DNA of 64,000 nucleotides from Ruminococcus flavefaciens (GTDB taxonomy: Bacteria > Bacillota > Clostridia > Oscillospirales > Ruminococcaceae). Shown here piece by piece: positions 34,218-43,632 of the stretch; within the stretch, counting starts at the first letter, position 1, and each line of letters starts with the position of its first letter. Under the pieces are notes generated by a model, which worked only from the letters and a program-made list of their open reading frames with translations, was not told the origin of the DNA and did no database searches. The position numbers and the translations under genes were made by a program. The stretch covers positions 178,066 to 242,065 of the forward strand of contig NZ_UETD01000004.1 in assembly GCF_900116855.1 (NCBI RefSeq). Reading direction: 5' to 3'.

Positions 34218-34246
34218 ATTATACTACATCGCAGCCCGAATGTCAA
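34218..34246 (-). promoter_or_regulatory. Sigma-A promoter of the EAL-beta-helix gene
   Basis: On the - strand, TTGACA (34246-34241) and TATAAT (34223-34218) are 17 nt apart, a perfect consensus. It implies a 5' UTR of about 110 nt, in which ACGGTCA and TGACCGT form a seven base pair hairpin. The -35 element touches the edge of the palindromic element. Confidence 0.8.
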
Positions 34247-34617
34247 TAAAAAAGCCGCCGTTAACCGTGATACTCGTACAGCAGTTTTATAGGTGATATT
34301 GAGGAAAACCCTTTTGAAAAAGGGTTCTTCCTCAAACTCCTTTCCTAAAACTTTCAGCATTAAATTTAGCCCCGACAGAGCGCGCCTCACAAAATGTGAA
34401 AATCAGTAATAATACCGAGAGCGCCCTGACGGGGCTAAATTCAGTTATAAAGTCTTTGGAAAAGGGGGTATGGGGTGACTCCCCACAGTGTGGGGAGATG
34501 TCACGCAGTGACAGAGGGGACCGCCTCCGTCAGAGGAAGAACCTTTCCTCAGAAAGGTTTTCTCCCCATAATTACGCATAAGCTGCTATATAAGCACCAC
34601 GATTAAAGGCGGCTTTA
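34247..34617. repeat. Long imperfect palindromic element, MITE-like
   Basis: The left arm (34247-34384) is the imperfect reverse complement of the right arm (34418-34617). The ends AGCCGCC (34251) and GGCGGCT (34607) match. The inner segments GAGGAAAACC...GTTCTTCCTC (34301-34333) and GAGGAAGAAC...GTTTTCTCC (34533-34565) match and are themselves hairpins. The innermost TAAATTTAGCCCCG and CGGGGCTAAATT match. The right arm carries an extra block of about 56 bp. There is no open reading frame of note, and no transposase. As RNA it could fold into one long hairpin in either direction; it lies 15 bp after the rpoD stop, so it may also end that transcript. It accounts for most of the 530 bp gap. Confidence 0.7.
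34477..34532. repeat. Nested palindromic repeat unit in the right arm
   Basis: This block has no counterpart in the left arm. It contains the hairpins CCCCAC-AGT-GTGGGG (34481-34495) and GTCAC-GCA-GTGAC (34500-34512), then AGAGGGGACCGC. Dispersed intergenic repeats of this general form are common in gut Clostridia, from memory. It looks like an insertion of one repeat into another. Confidence 0.5.
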
Positions 34618-34631
34618 TGAGTGTTGTGCTA

Positions 34632-35711
34632 TCAGTCGAGGAAGTCCTTGACCTTCTTGCTTCTGCTGGGGTGGCGGAGCTTTCTGAGGGCTTTTGCCTC
34701 GATCTGGCGTATACGCTCACGGGTAACGTCAAAGCGCTGACCTACCTCCTCAAGTGTACGGGACTTGCCGTCCTCAAGACCGAAACGCAGCTTGAGCACC
34801 TTTGCCTCACGGTCTGTAAGTGTGGAGAGTACCTCGTTGAGCTGCTCCTTCAGAAGTGTATGTGAAGCTGCCTCGGCAGGTGCGGGGGCGTCATCATCGG
34901 GGATGAAGTCGCCGAGATGGCTGTCCTCCTCCTCACCGATAGGAGTTTCAAGAGATACGGGGTCCTGAGCGACACGCATGATCTCGCGTACCTTATCCAC
35001 AGGCATATTGAGCTTGTCCGCGATCTCCTCGGGGCTGGGGTCGTGGCCGTTCTCGTGGAGAAGCTGGCTGGACACCTTCTTTACCTTGGTGATGGTCTCT
35101 ACCATGTGTACGGGGATACGGATGGTCCTTGCCTGATCGGCGATAGCACGGGTGATAGCCTGACGTATCCACCATGTTGCGTATGTGGAGAACTTGAAGC
35201 CCTTGGTATAGTCGAACTTTTCAACAGCCTTGATAAGTCCGAGATTTCCCTCCTGTATAAGGTCGAGGAACTGCATTCCTCTGCCCACATACTTCTTGGC
35301 GATTGATACTACCAGTCGGAGGTTTGCTTCCGAAAGACGCTTCTTAGCGTAGGGGTCGCCTTTTGCCATTCTCTGTGCCAGCTCGATCTCCTCCTCGGTT
35401 GTGAGAAGGGGAACTCGTCCGATCTCCTTGAGGTAGATCTTTACAGGGTCATCAATGGCGATACCCTCGGTGGAAAGTGCCATTTCAAGGTCGTCTGTCA
35501 TATTTGAGTCGAGACCGATCTTCAGGTCGGCGTCAAGGTTCATGTCCTCGACGATCTCGATATTGAGGTTCTCACAGTTGTCATAGAAGGTATTGATCTG
35601 ATCAACGTCAAAATCAAGCTCCTCCAGTGCATCGGTTATCTCCTTTGTGGTGAGCTTGCCGTTGGTCTTGCCCTGTTCCATCAGGGCTTCGATGGTGTTC
35701 TTCTTTTCCAT
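34632..35711 (-). CDS. rpoD: RNA polymerase primary sigma factor RpoD (SigA)
   Basis: This is the housekeeping sigma factor. Region 1.1 is short and acidic; regions 1.2-2.4 run through [57 protein letters not shown] and [17 protein letters not shown]; region 3 follows; region 4.2 has the helix-turn-helix [30 protein letters not shown]. The length is 359 residues. It lies 14 bp after dnaG in the conserved dgt-dnaG-rpoD order. The promoters in this window with TTGACA-17-TATAAT fit its specificity. Confidence 0.98.
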   Translation of the reverse strand: MEKKNTIEALMEQGKTNGKLTTKEITDALEELDFDVDQINTFYDNCENLNIEIVEDMNLDADLKIGLDSNMTDDLEMALSTEGIAIDDPVKIYLKEIGRVPLLTTEEEIELAQRMAKGDPYAKKRLSEANLRLVVSIAKKYVGRGMQFLDLIQEGNLGLIKAVEKFDYTKGFKFSTYATWWIRQAITRAIADQARTIRIPVHMVETITKVKKVSSQLLHENGHDPSPEEIADKLNMPVDKVREIMRVAQDPVSLETPIGEEEDSHLGDFIPDDDAPAPAEAASHTLLKEQLNEVLSTLTDREAKVLKLRFGLEDGKSRTLEEVGQRFDVTRERIRQIEAKALRKLRHPSRSKKVKDFLD

Positions 35712-35725
35712 AATCTTATATCCTC

Positions 35726-37462
35726 CTATTTGTTTTTGGAACGGAAAAGCTCAAGTAGCTCGTCGTTGCTAAGCTCTCCGTCAGCCGCGGGTCTGTTTTC
35801 TTTCAGCACCTTAGCGCAGTCCGCCACAACGTCCAGCGTTACGGCAACTTCGCGCTTTTTTGCTGCTATTCCGCTTATTCTTCCCATTTCCTCCGTGGAA
35901 AATTCGTCCGAGAGCAGGGAAATGGAGAACTTGTCGGAATTTTTCATGCGCTCCAGCAGCGCTCTGTACACCTTCTTGTTGAAGGCGGTCACGAAGCACT
36001 CTGCGGGAGCAAGCTTCTCAACGTCCTCGTATTCCTGAGGACGCATGAGAAGATAGCTTATTATAGTCTCCTCGGCGCGCGCCTGCTTCTTGTTGCTGAC
36101 GGCGTCGGGGTTGATATCGTCGCGTATGTATGAGGTCTTTGCCTTTATATTGCGCCATTCATTCTTCTTGGCGCTGCTGCTGTTCTTCTTCAGCATGGCG
36201 TCTATGTGGGTCTTCAGCACTTGCACGGGGATATCGCACTTCTTTGACGTTCGGGAGATGTAGACCTCTCGCTCCAAGGGCGATTCTATGCCTGCAAGCA
36301 CCTTTGAGGTCCGTTTCAGCAGCTCCACTCTGCCTATGTCCGTGGTAAGGTCGAGCCCCTCCTCGCACTTGTCCAGCATGAAGTCGTTTGCATCGTTGGA
36401 GCCGTCAAGGAGCATACGGAAGCGGTCTCTGCCGAACTTCTTTATGAACTCGTCGGGATCCTTGGCGCCCTCCATGTGGATTATCTTTGTACGAAGTCCC
36501 ACATCGGCGAAGTGGTTTATGGCTTTCTGGGTCGCTTTTTGTCCCGCACCGTCGCTGTCGTAGGCAACTATGACCTCCTCGGCGTAATGGCTTATGAGCC
36601 GCGCCTGATCGGGGGTTATAGCGGTTCCCAGCGTGGCTACCACGTTGTCGAAGCCTGCCTGATTTACGGCAATGACGTCCATGTAGCCCTCGCAGAGTAT
36701 CAGACGCTTGGCGTTTGAATTCTTGGCGAAGTTCATGGAGAAAAGGTTTGAGCCCTTGTCAAATACGGGAGTTTTTCCCGTGTTCAGGTACTTTGGCTGT
36801 GAGTCGTCAAGGACTCGTCCGCCGAAGCCTATTATATTGCCGCGAAGGTCAATTATAGGGAACATGACCCTCTTGCGGAACATATCGAATGTCCTGCCGT
36901 TCTTGCTGCCTGCCAGCCATGCGTCCACGATCTCATCATCGGTGTAGCCCTTGGAGCGGAGATGATCGGTGAGATCATTCCATGAGTCCGAGGCGTATCC
37001 GAGACCGTACTTTTTTATGGTCTGGGGAGTGAGCTTTCGGCTTGCGAAATACTGCAGCCCCGTCTTATCGGGTCCCTTGAACAGGTTGGTGTAGAAGTAG
37101 TTGGCGGCAAGGCGGTTCATCTCGTAGATACGGGTCTTGCGCTTTGCATAGCCGCTGTCCTTCTGTCCGTATTCGGGCACCTCCATGCCCGACCTCTGGG
37201 CGAGGAGCTTGACGGCTTCGGAAAAGTCCAGATTTTCGATCTTCATGGTGAAGGTGATAACGTCACCGCCTGCGCCGCAGCCGAAGCAGTAGAAGCTCTG
37301 GGTGTCGGTGAATATGGTGCAGGATGGGGTCTTTTCCGAGTGGAAGGGGCAGGAGCAGACGTAGTTCCGCCCTCGCCTTATCAGGTTCACATAGCCGCCC
37401 ATGACCGTTTCTATGGGGTTGGCATTTCGCAGATTGTAGAGAAATTCATCGTTACGGGGCAT
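35726..37462 (-). CDS. dnaG: DNA primase
   Basis: DnaG makes the RNA primers for replication. The N-terminal CHC2 zinc-binding domain ([10 protein letters not shown], then CFGCGAGGD), the TOPRIM core ([41 protein letters not shown]) and a C-terminal helicase-interaction region are all present. ATG 37462 ([11 protein letters not shown]) starts 7 bp after the dgt stop; the in-frame ATG at 37519 lies in dgt. The final 578 residues are a normal length. Confidence 0.97.
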   Translation of the reverse strand: MPRNDEFLYNLRNANPIETVMGGYVNLIRRGRNYVCSCPFHSEKTPSCTIFTDTQSFYCFGCGAGGDVITFTMKIENLDFSEAVKLLAQRSGMEVPEYGQKDSGYAKRKTRIYEMNRLAANYFYTNLFKGPDKTGLQYFASRKLTPQTIKKYGLGYASDSWNDLTDHLRSKGYTDDEIVDAWLAGSKNGRTFDMFRKRVMFPIIDLRGNIIGFGGRVLDDSQPKYLNTGKTPVFDKGSNLFSMNFAKNSNAKRLILCEGYMDVIAVNQAGFDNVVATLGTAITPDQARLISHYAEEVIVAYDSDGAGQKATQKAINHFADVGLRTKIIHMEGAKDPDEFIKKFGRDRFRMLLDGSNDANDFMLDKCEEGLDLTTDIGRVELLKRTSKVLAGIESPLEREVYISRTSKKCDIPVQVLKTHIDAMLKKNSSSAKKNEWRNIKAKTSYIRDDINPDAVSNKKQARAEETIISYLLMRPQEYEDVEKLAPAECFVTAFNKKVYRALLERMKNSDKFSISLLSDEFSTEEMGRISGIAAKKREVAVTLDVVADCAKVLKENRPAADGELSNDELLELFRSKNK

Positions 37463-37469
37463 AGTTCCC

Positions 37470-38465
37470 TCACTTCCAGAATTTCGGGACGAACAGCTCG
37501 GTGTACAGATCGACTGCATATTCGTCGCTCATACCCGAGATATAGTCGCAGACCGCTCTGTCTGCGTCGGTGTTTTTCATTATATTGCGGTACTCATCGG
37601 GCAGCTTGTCGCTGTGCTCGATGAAGTAGGCGTAAAGCTTTCTCACCAGCTGCTCAGCCTTACCCTCCTCCTGCTTTGCGGCAGGATTGGTGTAGACCTT
37701 CTCAAACATGAACCGCTTGAGGTCGTCGTGCGCCTTGCGGATATTTGGGGCAAAGTCTATATCCACCGCTCCGTGCTCTATGACGGAGGCGATGAGTGTG
37801 GTGATGCGCTGTGTCTTTGTTCTGCCCAGCGTTCTTACGCAGTCGCGGGGAAGGTCGTCATTGCTGAGTATCCCTGCGCGGATAGAGTCCTCGATATCGT
37901 GGTTTATGTAGGCGATGGTGTCAGCAAGTCGGACTATATTGCCCTCCTTGGTGTCCGCTGTCATGTTGGTATGGCAGAGTATGCCGTTGCGGACCGCGTG
38001 GGTGAGATTGAGTCCCTTGCCCTTTTTTTCCACTACCTCAACTACACGGAGACTTTGCTCGTAATGCTTGAAGCCGTGGGGGCAGATGTCGTTGAGGGTC
38101 TTCTCTCCGCAGTGACCGAAGGGGGAGTGTCCCAGATCGTGTCCCAAGGCGATAGCCTCGGTGAGATCCTCATTGAGGCGCATTCCGCGGGAAATAGTCC
38201 TCGCTATCTGCGCTACCTCAAGAGTATGGGTGAGACGTGTCCTGTAATGGTCGCCCACGGGTGAGAGGAATACCTGCGTTTTACGTTTCAGCCGGCGGAA
38301 GGAATTGCAGTGCAGTATGCGGTCGCGGTCACGCTGGAATTCCGTGCGGTAGGGGCACTTTTCCTCATAGCGGTCGCGCTTGGTGCCGACCTCGTCAACA
38401 CTGGCACAGGCGTACTTGCTGAGAATGCCTGCTTCGCTGATCTCTATCTGTTCGCGGACTGTCAT
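37470..38465 (-). CDS. dgt: dGTPase-like HD-domain triphosphohydrolase
   Basis: The HD motif set is visible: RTRLTHTLEVAQIARTI, then GHDLGHSPFGHCGE, and later RLADTIAYINHDIED. Such enzymes remove triphosphate from dGTP or other dNTPs and tune nucleotide pools. ATG 38465 has a GGAGG site (GGGAGGAG) and gives 331 residues, which fits the dgt-like group found ahead of dnaG in Clostridia. The upstream ATG at 38540 falls in the terminator-like hairpin and is rejected. Confidence 0.93.
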   Translation of the reverse strand: MTVREQIEISEAGILSKYACASVDEVGTKRDRYEEKCPYRTEFQRDRDRILHCNSFRRLKRKTQVFLSPVGDHYRTRLTHTLEVAQIARTISRGMRLNEDLTEAIALGHDLGHSPFGHCGEKTLNDICPHGFKHYEQSLRVVEVVEKKGKGLNLTHAVRNGILCHTNMTADTKEGNIVRLADTIAYINHDIEDSIRAGILSNDDLPRDCVRTLGRTKTQRITTLIASVIEHGAVDIDFAPNIRKAHDDLKRFMFEKVYTNPAAKQEEGKAEQLVRKLYAYFIEHSDKLPDEYRNIMKNTDADRAVCDYISGMSDEYAVDLYTELFVPKFWK

Positions 38466-38505
38466 ACTAACTCCTCCCTGACTGTTTATTGGCAAAAATG
38501 CAGTG

Positions 38506-38544
38506 AAAAACCGTGTACAGCGAAAATCTCCACTGTACACACGG
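38506..38544 (-). terminator. Terminator or attenuator between yigZ and the dgt-dnaG-rpoD operon
   Basis: On the - strand, CCGTGTGTACAG (38544-38533) pairs with CTGTACACGG (38520-38511) with a two-base bulge, followed by TTTTT. It should end yigZ transcription. No convincing promoter fits in the 45 bp between it and dgt, so dgt-dnaG-rpoD may be read through it; AT-rich -10-like sequence lies just upstream around 38562-38570. Confidence 0.6.
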
Positions 38545-38598
38545 ACAGCCTTATAACTGTCTCTATAATACTTATACTAAAACGGGACAAAAAACCCT

Positions 38599-39246
38599 TT
38601 ATTTTTCTTCGGAAATTTTTTTCACCGAGGAAAAATCCTCATAAAGCTCTCCGCAGTCCTCTATGGCGGCGGTGCCGTTTGTGGCTTCCGTAAGCTCTTT
38701 TTTCAATGCGTCGAGCCTTTCGGAGAGAACGAGTATATCAAGTGTTACATCGCTGCCGAAATCCGAATTCACCGTGATAGTGTCAAAATTGGGCAGGAGA
38801 TATGATATCTTGCCGTACATACCGTAGTCTGCGGTTATTTTCAGACGATGGCAGAGACACATATCCATGATGTGTGCTGCATCGCAGGCAAGGGATGCAG
38901 CGTGGGAATAGGCTCGCACCAGTCCTCCGCCGCCCAGCAGTATTCCTCCGAAATAACGGGTGACTACCACGCAAACATCGGTGAGTCCGCGCTTTTTCAG
39001 TACGTCGAGCACGGGTACACCTGCGGTGCCCTGTGGCTCTCCGTCGTCTGAATATCGGGAAATATTGTCCTCGCGGAGTATGTAGGCGTATACGTTGTGA
39101 CGCGCCTTGCGGTGCTCCGCCTTTATGGAGTTTATGAAGGCTACTGCCTCGTCGTTTGTCTTTACGGGGGCGATATAGCCGATGAACTCCGAACGCTTCT
39201 CAATGAACGAAGCCTTGGCATTTTCGGAAATTGTCAGATAGTTCAT
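38599..39246 (-). CDS. yigZ: YigZ/IMPACT-family protein
   Basis: The 215-residue protein carries the family signature: KRSEFIGYIAPV, AEHRKARHNVYAYIL, YSDDGEPQGTAGVPVLDVL and VVVTRYFGGILLGGGGLVRAYS. A C-terminal ferredoxin-like domain follows (residues about 140-205). The function is uncertain; the eukaryotic relative IMPACT acts on translation control. It seems to be in its own unit between terminators. Confidence 0.93.
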   Translation of the reverse strand: MNYLTISENAKASFIEKRSEFIGYIAPVKTNDEAVAFINSIKAEHRKARHNVYAYILREDNISRYSDDGEPQGTAGVPVLDVLKKRGLTDVCVVVTRYFGGILLGGGGLVRAYSHAASLACDAAHIMDMCLCHRLKITADYGMYGKISYLLPNFDTITVNSDFGSDVTLDILVLSERLDALKKELTEATNGTAAIEDCGELYEDFSSVKKISEEK

Positions 39247-39265
39247 AAATACTTACCTATGTACG

Positions 39266-39290
39266 AAAAGCCCCGTCATTGACGGGGCCT
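39266..39290 (-). terminator. Intrinsic terminator after rpmE
   Basis: A perfect eight base pair stem (39281-39288 with 39270-39277) with a three-base loop is followed on the - strand by TTTTCG. It lies 7 bp after the rpmE stop. Confidence 0.8.
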
Positions 39291-39296
39291 TGTGAC

Positions 39297-39500
39297 TTAT
39301 TTGTCCATATTGAAACGCTTCTTGAATCTGTCAACGCGTCCGCCTGTATCAACAAGCTTCTGCTTACCAGTATAGAAAGGATGGCACTTTGAGCAGATTT
39401 CAACCTTGATGTTTTCCTTTGTAGACATAGTCTCGATCACGTTACCGCAGTGGCAGGTAATTGTGGTCTTCTTGAACTCAGGATGGATTCCCTCTTTCAC
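39297..39500 (-). CDS. rpmE: 50S ribosomal protein L31, zinc-binding type
   Basis: L31 of the C+ type has CHCG and CSKCH, which bind zinc, and ends [21 protein letters not shown]. The predicted start is GTG 39500 (MKEGIHPEF), which matches the family N terminus and has an AGAGG site 8 nt away; a GTG 9 bp upstream would place its ribosome binding site against the start codon. It has its own perfect promoter and terminator. Confidence 0.95.
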   Translation of the reverse strand: MKEGIHPEFKKTTITCHCGNVIETMSTKENIKVEICSKCHPFYTGKQKLVDTGGRVDRFKKRFNMDK

Positions 39501-39587
39501 GATTTTCACCTCTTTACAATAATTTGTAGATCGTGCAGCCCATCATTTCCTTTAGACAGTAGTGCCGAATATACATTACAGTAATTA

Positions 39588-39616
39588 ATTATATCACACT
39601 GTCCCGTGTGTGTCAA
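39588..39616 (-). promoter_or_regulatory. Sigma-A promoter of rpmE
   Basis: TTGACA (39616-39611) and TATAAT (39593-39588) on the - strand are 17 nt apart. The leader to the GTG start is about 80 nt; L31 genes in Firmicutes are known to have regulatory leaders, but I see no clear structure here. Confidence 0.85.
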
Positions 39617-39634
39617 GGGGTCCGTGATTTATTT

Positions 39635-41308
39635 TTATTTTTTAACTCTGCCGAAAATGTAGTCTCCGACATGATATACCTCGAAGTTGTCAAGGTTTTC
39701 GGGAACTGTCTCCTCCTTGAAGAATACATAGAGGGCGTCGGTGCGTCCGCTGCCCGAGGTCAGCATTTCGTACTGGTCGTCGGCGTACTTCGCTATGGAG
39801 TAAAAATCGGAACGGGCAAGATAGAAGCTGCTGAGCTTGATATCGCTTTCCGAGGCAAGTCTGCCAAGGTCGAAATAAAGCTGCATCTCGGTTCTGTAAT
39901 CAGGCTCCAGCGGCAGAAATACTATTTCGCTGACGCCCTCCGAAAGCTTCTCCCAGTCCTGCGACGGGATGTTCTCGGGTATCTCCTTTACAGTGCCGTA
40001 TGCTTCGTGGAGCTCGTATCTGTAATTGCGAAGGTCCATGTATTGCAGCCATGCACATATGACAAGTGCGGCGGCTGCGCCCTTTTTGTCGAGCTTTGAT
40101 ACCAGCCATAATGCCGTTGTCATCACTATCAGGCAGGGACACCATATAAATCTGCCCGTTGCTCTGAATATGGAAAGTCCGCCGATGATTACCCTCGGCA
40201 GGGGGACGTTTATGATAACCTTCTGGTTGAAGGCTACGGTGGTGGTCACTGCCCACATGAAGCTTACCATGAATACCAATGTGAAGGCTACCGCTTCAAC
40301 GCGGTGTTTCTTTATGTATGCGGCGGCATTCTTTATGACGGAGCCGTTTTTTCTCTCAAGCCGCGTAATGGCTATAATTATGGCGAGGAAGCAGCATACC
40401 AGCATTCCAAGTCCCAGATAGCCGTAGCCCTCGCCCTGTCCCTGTGTGGTGTTCAGCTGGCGGAGGTACTTTGAGTGTCCCATGCTGTTGAAGAAGGTGT
40501 TGAGGTTGGATGAGTATATTCCGTAGCCGCCGTCTCTGTAACTGCTATTACCCTCAAATGCACCTATAACGTAGAGCGTCAGCAGTGAGAACACTGTTGA
40601 GGAAACAAAGGTGAGAATTGCTTTTAGGCGGTTTTTGTCCCTGAAATAGACAAGTATGATATAGCCTGCCATGACGAAGTACACCATGGGTATAAAGTAG
40701 ATGTGGATAAGTGTTGCCGCCATGCAGGTCAGCGTCCACAGCGCTATGGGGGTGAAGCTGCGCTTGTACTTGCGGTCGTGATCCAGCGTCAGTATCATGG
40801 CTATCATTATGAGCCAGATGGCGCCGAGAGAGTTGTGGTGGGTTATTCGCGCTATGCTTGGGAAAAACATGGAATAGAACAGTGAGCCCACCGATGTGAA
40901 GAAGATGTTGTTCTTTATGCGGCTCAGCAGAAGCGCTCCGAAGCCGCCGTTAAGTGCGAAGCATACGACTCCCCAGATGCCGAAATACTGAAATGTCTCG
41001 GGCAGGATGGGGGAGAGGAGCTTGAAGAATATGGCGAACAGCGGCAGTGAATCGGTGTACATACATGATACTGCGCCGTCCGAGGTAAGACCGTCTGTCA
41101 TGCAGATGGGGAATGTCCACGGTGTATGCCTGTAAAAGACCCAGCCAAGATGATGCTGTGTGGTGTCGTCGGGATGCTCGAATATCCAGCCCGTATTAGA
41201 CGGAGAGATTATGGCTGTGCCGAATATCCAGATGAATACCAGCGCTCCCAGTACAGCTCCTATGGGGAATATTAGCCGTGAGGTGATGGTTTTCTGTTTT
41301 TCTGTCAT
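39635..41308 (-). CDS. Polytopic membrane protein, DUF6311-type (GT-C-like)
   Basis: The 557-residue protein has about ten to twelve transmembrane helices and a soluble C-terminal domain (about residues 440-557). After the first helix it has WIFEHPDDTTQHHLGWVFYRHTPWTFP, the pattern I associate with DUF6311 proteins, which resemble GT-C glycosyltransferases that use lipid-linked sugars; YTDSLPLFAIFFKLLSP fits as well. A glycosyl or phosphoglycerol transfer role at the cell surface is inferred only. It is followed by a PNPOx-like gene 23 bp upstream on the chromosome and transcribed the same way. Confidence 0.75.
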   Translation of the reverse strand: MTEKQKTITSRLIFPIGAVLGALVFIWIFGTAIISPSNTGWIFEHPDDTTQHHLGWVFYRHTPWTFPICMTDGLTSDGAVSCMYTDSLPLFAIFFKLLSPILPETFQYFGIWGVVCFALNGGFGALLLSRIKNNIFFTSVGSLFYSMFFPSIARITHHNSLGAIWLIMIAMILTLDHDRKYKRSFTPIALWTLTCMAATLIHIYFIPMVYFVMAGYIILVYFRDKNRLKAILTFVSSTVFSLLTLYVIGAFEGNSSYRDGGYGIYSSNLNTFFNSMGHSKYLRQLNTTQGQGEGYGYLGLGMLVCCFLAIIIAITRLERKNGSVIKNAAAYIKKHRVEAVAFTLVFMVSFMWAVTTTVAFNQKVIINVPLPRVIIGGLSIFRATGRFIWCPCLIVMTTALWLVSKLDKKGAAAALVICAWLQYMDLRNYRYELHEAYGTVKEIPENIPSQDWEKLSEGVSEIVFLPLEPDYRTEMQLYFDLGRLASESDIKLSSFYLARSDFYSIAKYADDQYEMLTSGSGRTDALYVFFKEETVPENLDNFEVYHVGDYIFGRVKK

Positions 41309-41331
41309 TTGTTTTCTCCTGTTGTTCTTTT

Positions 41332-41802
41332 TTATCTGTGTGTTTTTGAGTAGCCGTTCTCTAATGTGCAGCTGCTGTCATAGCTGCTTATCTCATCGGA
41401 AGTCAGGTCTGCCTTGCCGTCAAAACGGTAGTATCTTCCGCTGTCGGCGGTGAATACTATCACGGAGTAGTCCTCGTCGTCTATGCCCTTGGGGTAATAC
41501 TTCTCGTCGCCCTCGTTCCAGAGAAGCTCCTTGTGCTTTCTGTCACAGCTTATCTCGGCTTTTCCGTAAAGACATACGGCTTCAAAGCTGTCATCGTCGG
41601 AGAAGTAAAGGCAGGCGTTGCCGTTCTTCATGAGACTCTGAACGTGTGAGGAGCTTGTGTTGGTGGATATGAGGTGAGTTCCCAGTCCCTTGTGCCAGAC
41701 GCAGAATACGCGGCGGATGCTCTGTCTGCCGTTTTCATCGGCATATCCGAGAGAGGCAAAGAGGGAGCGGTCTATAAGTGATCTTATTTCGCCATGTGTC
41801 AT
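41332..41802 (-). CDS. Pyridoxamine 5'-phosphate oxidase-like flavin-binding protein
   Basis: The 156-residue protein has the split-barrel pattern of the PNPOx-like superfamily: FASLGYADENGRQSIRRVFCVW, LGTHLISTNTSSSHVQSLMKNGNACLYFSDDDSFEAVCLYGKAEI. Members bind FMN or F420 and reduce small molecules; this one is too short and divergent to be a true PdxH. It is likely co-transcribed with the DUF6311 gene. Confidence 0.75.
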   Translation of the reverse strand: MTHGEIRSLIDRSLFASLGYADENGRQSIRRVFCVWHKGLGTHLISTNTSSSHVQSLMKNGNACLYFSDDDSFEAVCLYGKAEISCDRKHKELLWNEGDEKYYPKGIDDEDYSVIVFTADSGRYYRFDGKADLTSDEISSYDSSCTLENGYSKTHR

Positions 41803-41823
41803 GATCTGCTCCTTATTACAGTA

Positions 41824-41847
41824 AAGGGCGGACTGAAGTCCGCCCCC
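41824..41847 (-). terminator. Hairpin terminator after the phosphohexomutase gene
   Basis: A perfect nine base pair stem (41837-41845 with 41826-41834) with a two-base centre is followed on the - strand by TTTACTG. The T-run is short. Confidence 0.55.
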
Positions 41848-41857
41848 CCCTTGTGTA

Positions 41858-43573
41858 TTACTTCATGCTCTGTGTGAAGTCAGCGTAGATCTGCTGCTCG
41901 ATGACTTCTGCCTCAGCTCTTGTAGGTGCCTTGGCTGTGATATATGTCTTGATCTTGGGCTCTGTTCCCGAGGGACGAACGATAGCCTTGCAGCCGCCCT
42001 CAAGATAGAATGCAAGTACGTTGGACTTGGGAAGTGTAAGCTCCTTGACCTCGCCTGTTGCGATGTTCTTGGAGGTGCTTGCCTTGTAGTCCTCGAAACG
42101 CTCTACCTTCAGTCCGCCGATAACTGTGGGATGATTCTCGCGGAGGCCTGTCATTATCTCCTCCATGTGCTTCATGCCGCTTTCACCATCGAACTCGAAG
42201 CTGTAAAGTGTCTGGAGGAACATTCCGTACTTCTTGTACAAATTCTCTCTTGCCTGCATGAGAGTGATGCCCTGTGTGCGGTAGTATGCTGCCATCTCGC
42301 AGATGAGCATTGACGCATCAACGGCGTCCTTGTCTCTTACATAGCTGCCCGAAAGATAGCCGTAGCTCTCCTCAAAGCCGAATATATAGCGGTTCTCCTC
42401 GCCCTTTGCTTCAAGGAAGCCGATCTGCTCACCGATGAACTTGAAGCCTGTGAGAACGTCGATTATCTTTACACCGTACTCCTTACCGATAAGGTTTACG
42501 ATGTCTGTTGTTACAATGGTCTTGACCGCAATGGGGTCCTTGGGCATTGTGCCCTTCTTGATGCGCTGCTCGCAGATGTACTCGAGGAGCATTGCGCCCA
42601 CCTCGTTGCCCGAGAACAGTGCGTAGCCGCCCTTGCCGTCGGGAACTGCGATACCTACACGGTCACAGTCGGGGTCTGTTGCAAGAAGAAGATCGGGCTG
42701 CACCTTGTCGCAGTAGCTGAGTCCTACCTGAAGTGCCTCGCGTATCTCGGGGTTCGGGTAGGGACAGGTGGTGAAGTTGCCGTCGGGGTTCTCCTGTTCC
42801 TTTACTACTGTAACGTCAGTGATTCCGATGCGCTTCAGTATCTCGCGGACAGGCTTGTTGCCTGTGCCGTTGAGGGGAGTGTATACAACCTTGAGTCCGC
42901 TGGTGGGACAGAGGTCTGTATTGATGCCCTCTGCAAGAACGTGCTTGTAGAAGTCCTCGATAACGTCCTCGCCGATGTATGAAATGTTGCCCTTGGCTAA
43001 CTCTTCCTCAAAGTCGGAAGTCTTTACGCCTGTGAATACATCAAGGGAATTGATCTTCTCAAGGATGATCTCTGCGCCCCTGAGCGTGATCTGGCAGCCG
43101 TCCTCGCCGTATACCTTGTAGCCGTTATACTTTGCGGGATTGTGGCTTGCTGTTACCATGATTCCGCCCTGACACTTCAGTGCACGTACTGCCCATGAAA
43201 GGCAGGGAGTAGGCATAAGCTCTGAATATATATGTACCTTTATTCCGTTTGCTGCGAGTACCTCTGCGGCAGCCTTGGAGAACACATCACTCTTGATACG
43301 GCTGTCGTAGGAAATGGCTACGCTGGGGTTGTCGTACTCCTGATTGAGGTAGTCTGCAAAGCCCTGTGTAGCGCGTCTTACGGTGTATATATTCATGCGG
43401 TTTGTTCCTGCACCGATAACACCTCTCAGACCGCCTGTACCAAATTCCAGATCACGGTAAAATCTATCGTTTATAGCTTCGCTGTCGCCCTTTATCTTGT
43501 CGAGCTCAGCTTTAAGGTCGGGGTCTTCCTTGGCATTCTTGCACCAAAGGTCATAAAGTTCCATTTCTGACAT
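41858..43573 (-). CDS. Phosphoglucomutase/phosphomannomutase family protein
   Basis: This alpha-D-phosphohexomutase interconverts hexose 1- and 6-phosphates. The four active-site loops are visible: catalytic phosphoserine in VTASHNPAKYNGYK, metal-binding DPDCDRVGIA, the sugar-binding FGFEESYGYLSG, and the phosphate-binding RPSGTEPKIKTYI. ATG 43573 with an AGGAGGT site gives 571 residues, the length of the PgcA-like group. The upstream in-frame ATG at 43678 lies beyond the promoter. It probably supplies glucose 1-phosphate for glycogen and cell-wall sugars or takes up glycolytic flux with pfkA next door. Confidence 0.95.
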   Translation of the reverse strand: MSEMELYDLWCKNAKEDPDLKAELDKIKGDSEAINDRFYRDLEFGTGGLRGVIGAGTNRMNIYTVRRATQGFADYLNQEYDNPSVAISYDSRIKSDVFSKAAAEVLAANGIKVHIYSELMPTPCLSWAVRALKCQGGIMVTASHNPAKYNGYKVYGEDGCQITLRGAEIILEKINSLDVFTGVKTSDFEEELAKGNISYIGEDVIEDFYKHVLAEGINTDLCPTSGLKVVYTPLNGTGNKPVREILKRIGITDVTVVKEQENPDGNFTTCPYPNPEIREALQVGLSYCDKVQPDLLLATDPDCDRVGIAVPDGKGGYALFSGNEVGAMLLEYICEQRIKKGTMPKDPIAVKTIVTTDIVNLIGKEYGVKIIDVLTGFKFIGEQIGFLEAKGEENRYIFGFEESYGYLSGSYVRDKDAVDASMLICEMAAYYRTQGITLMQARENLYKKYGMFLQTLYSFEFDGESGMKHMEEIMTGLRENHPTVIGGLKVERFEDYKASTSKNIATGEVKELTLPKSNVLAFYLEGGCKAIVRPSGTEPKIKTYITAKAPTRAEAEVIEQQIYADFTQSMK

Positions 43574-43603
43574 TAATAATACCTCCTGAACAGATATATA
43601 GTT

Positions 43604-43632
43604 ATTATAGCACATTTGGGAGGGTTTGGGAA
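43604..43632 (-). promoter_or_regulatory. Promoter of the phosphohexomutase gene
   Basis: TATAAT (43609-43604) on the - strand is preceded 17 nt upstream by TTCCCA (43632-43627), a weak -35. The site lies 30 nt before the start codon. Confidence 0.55.
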
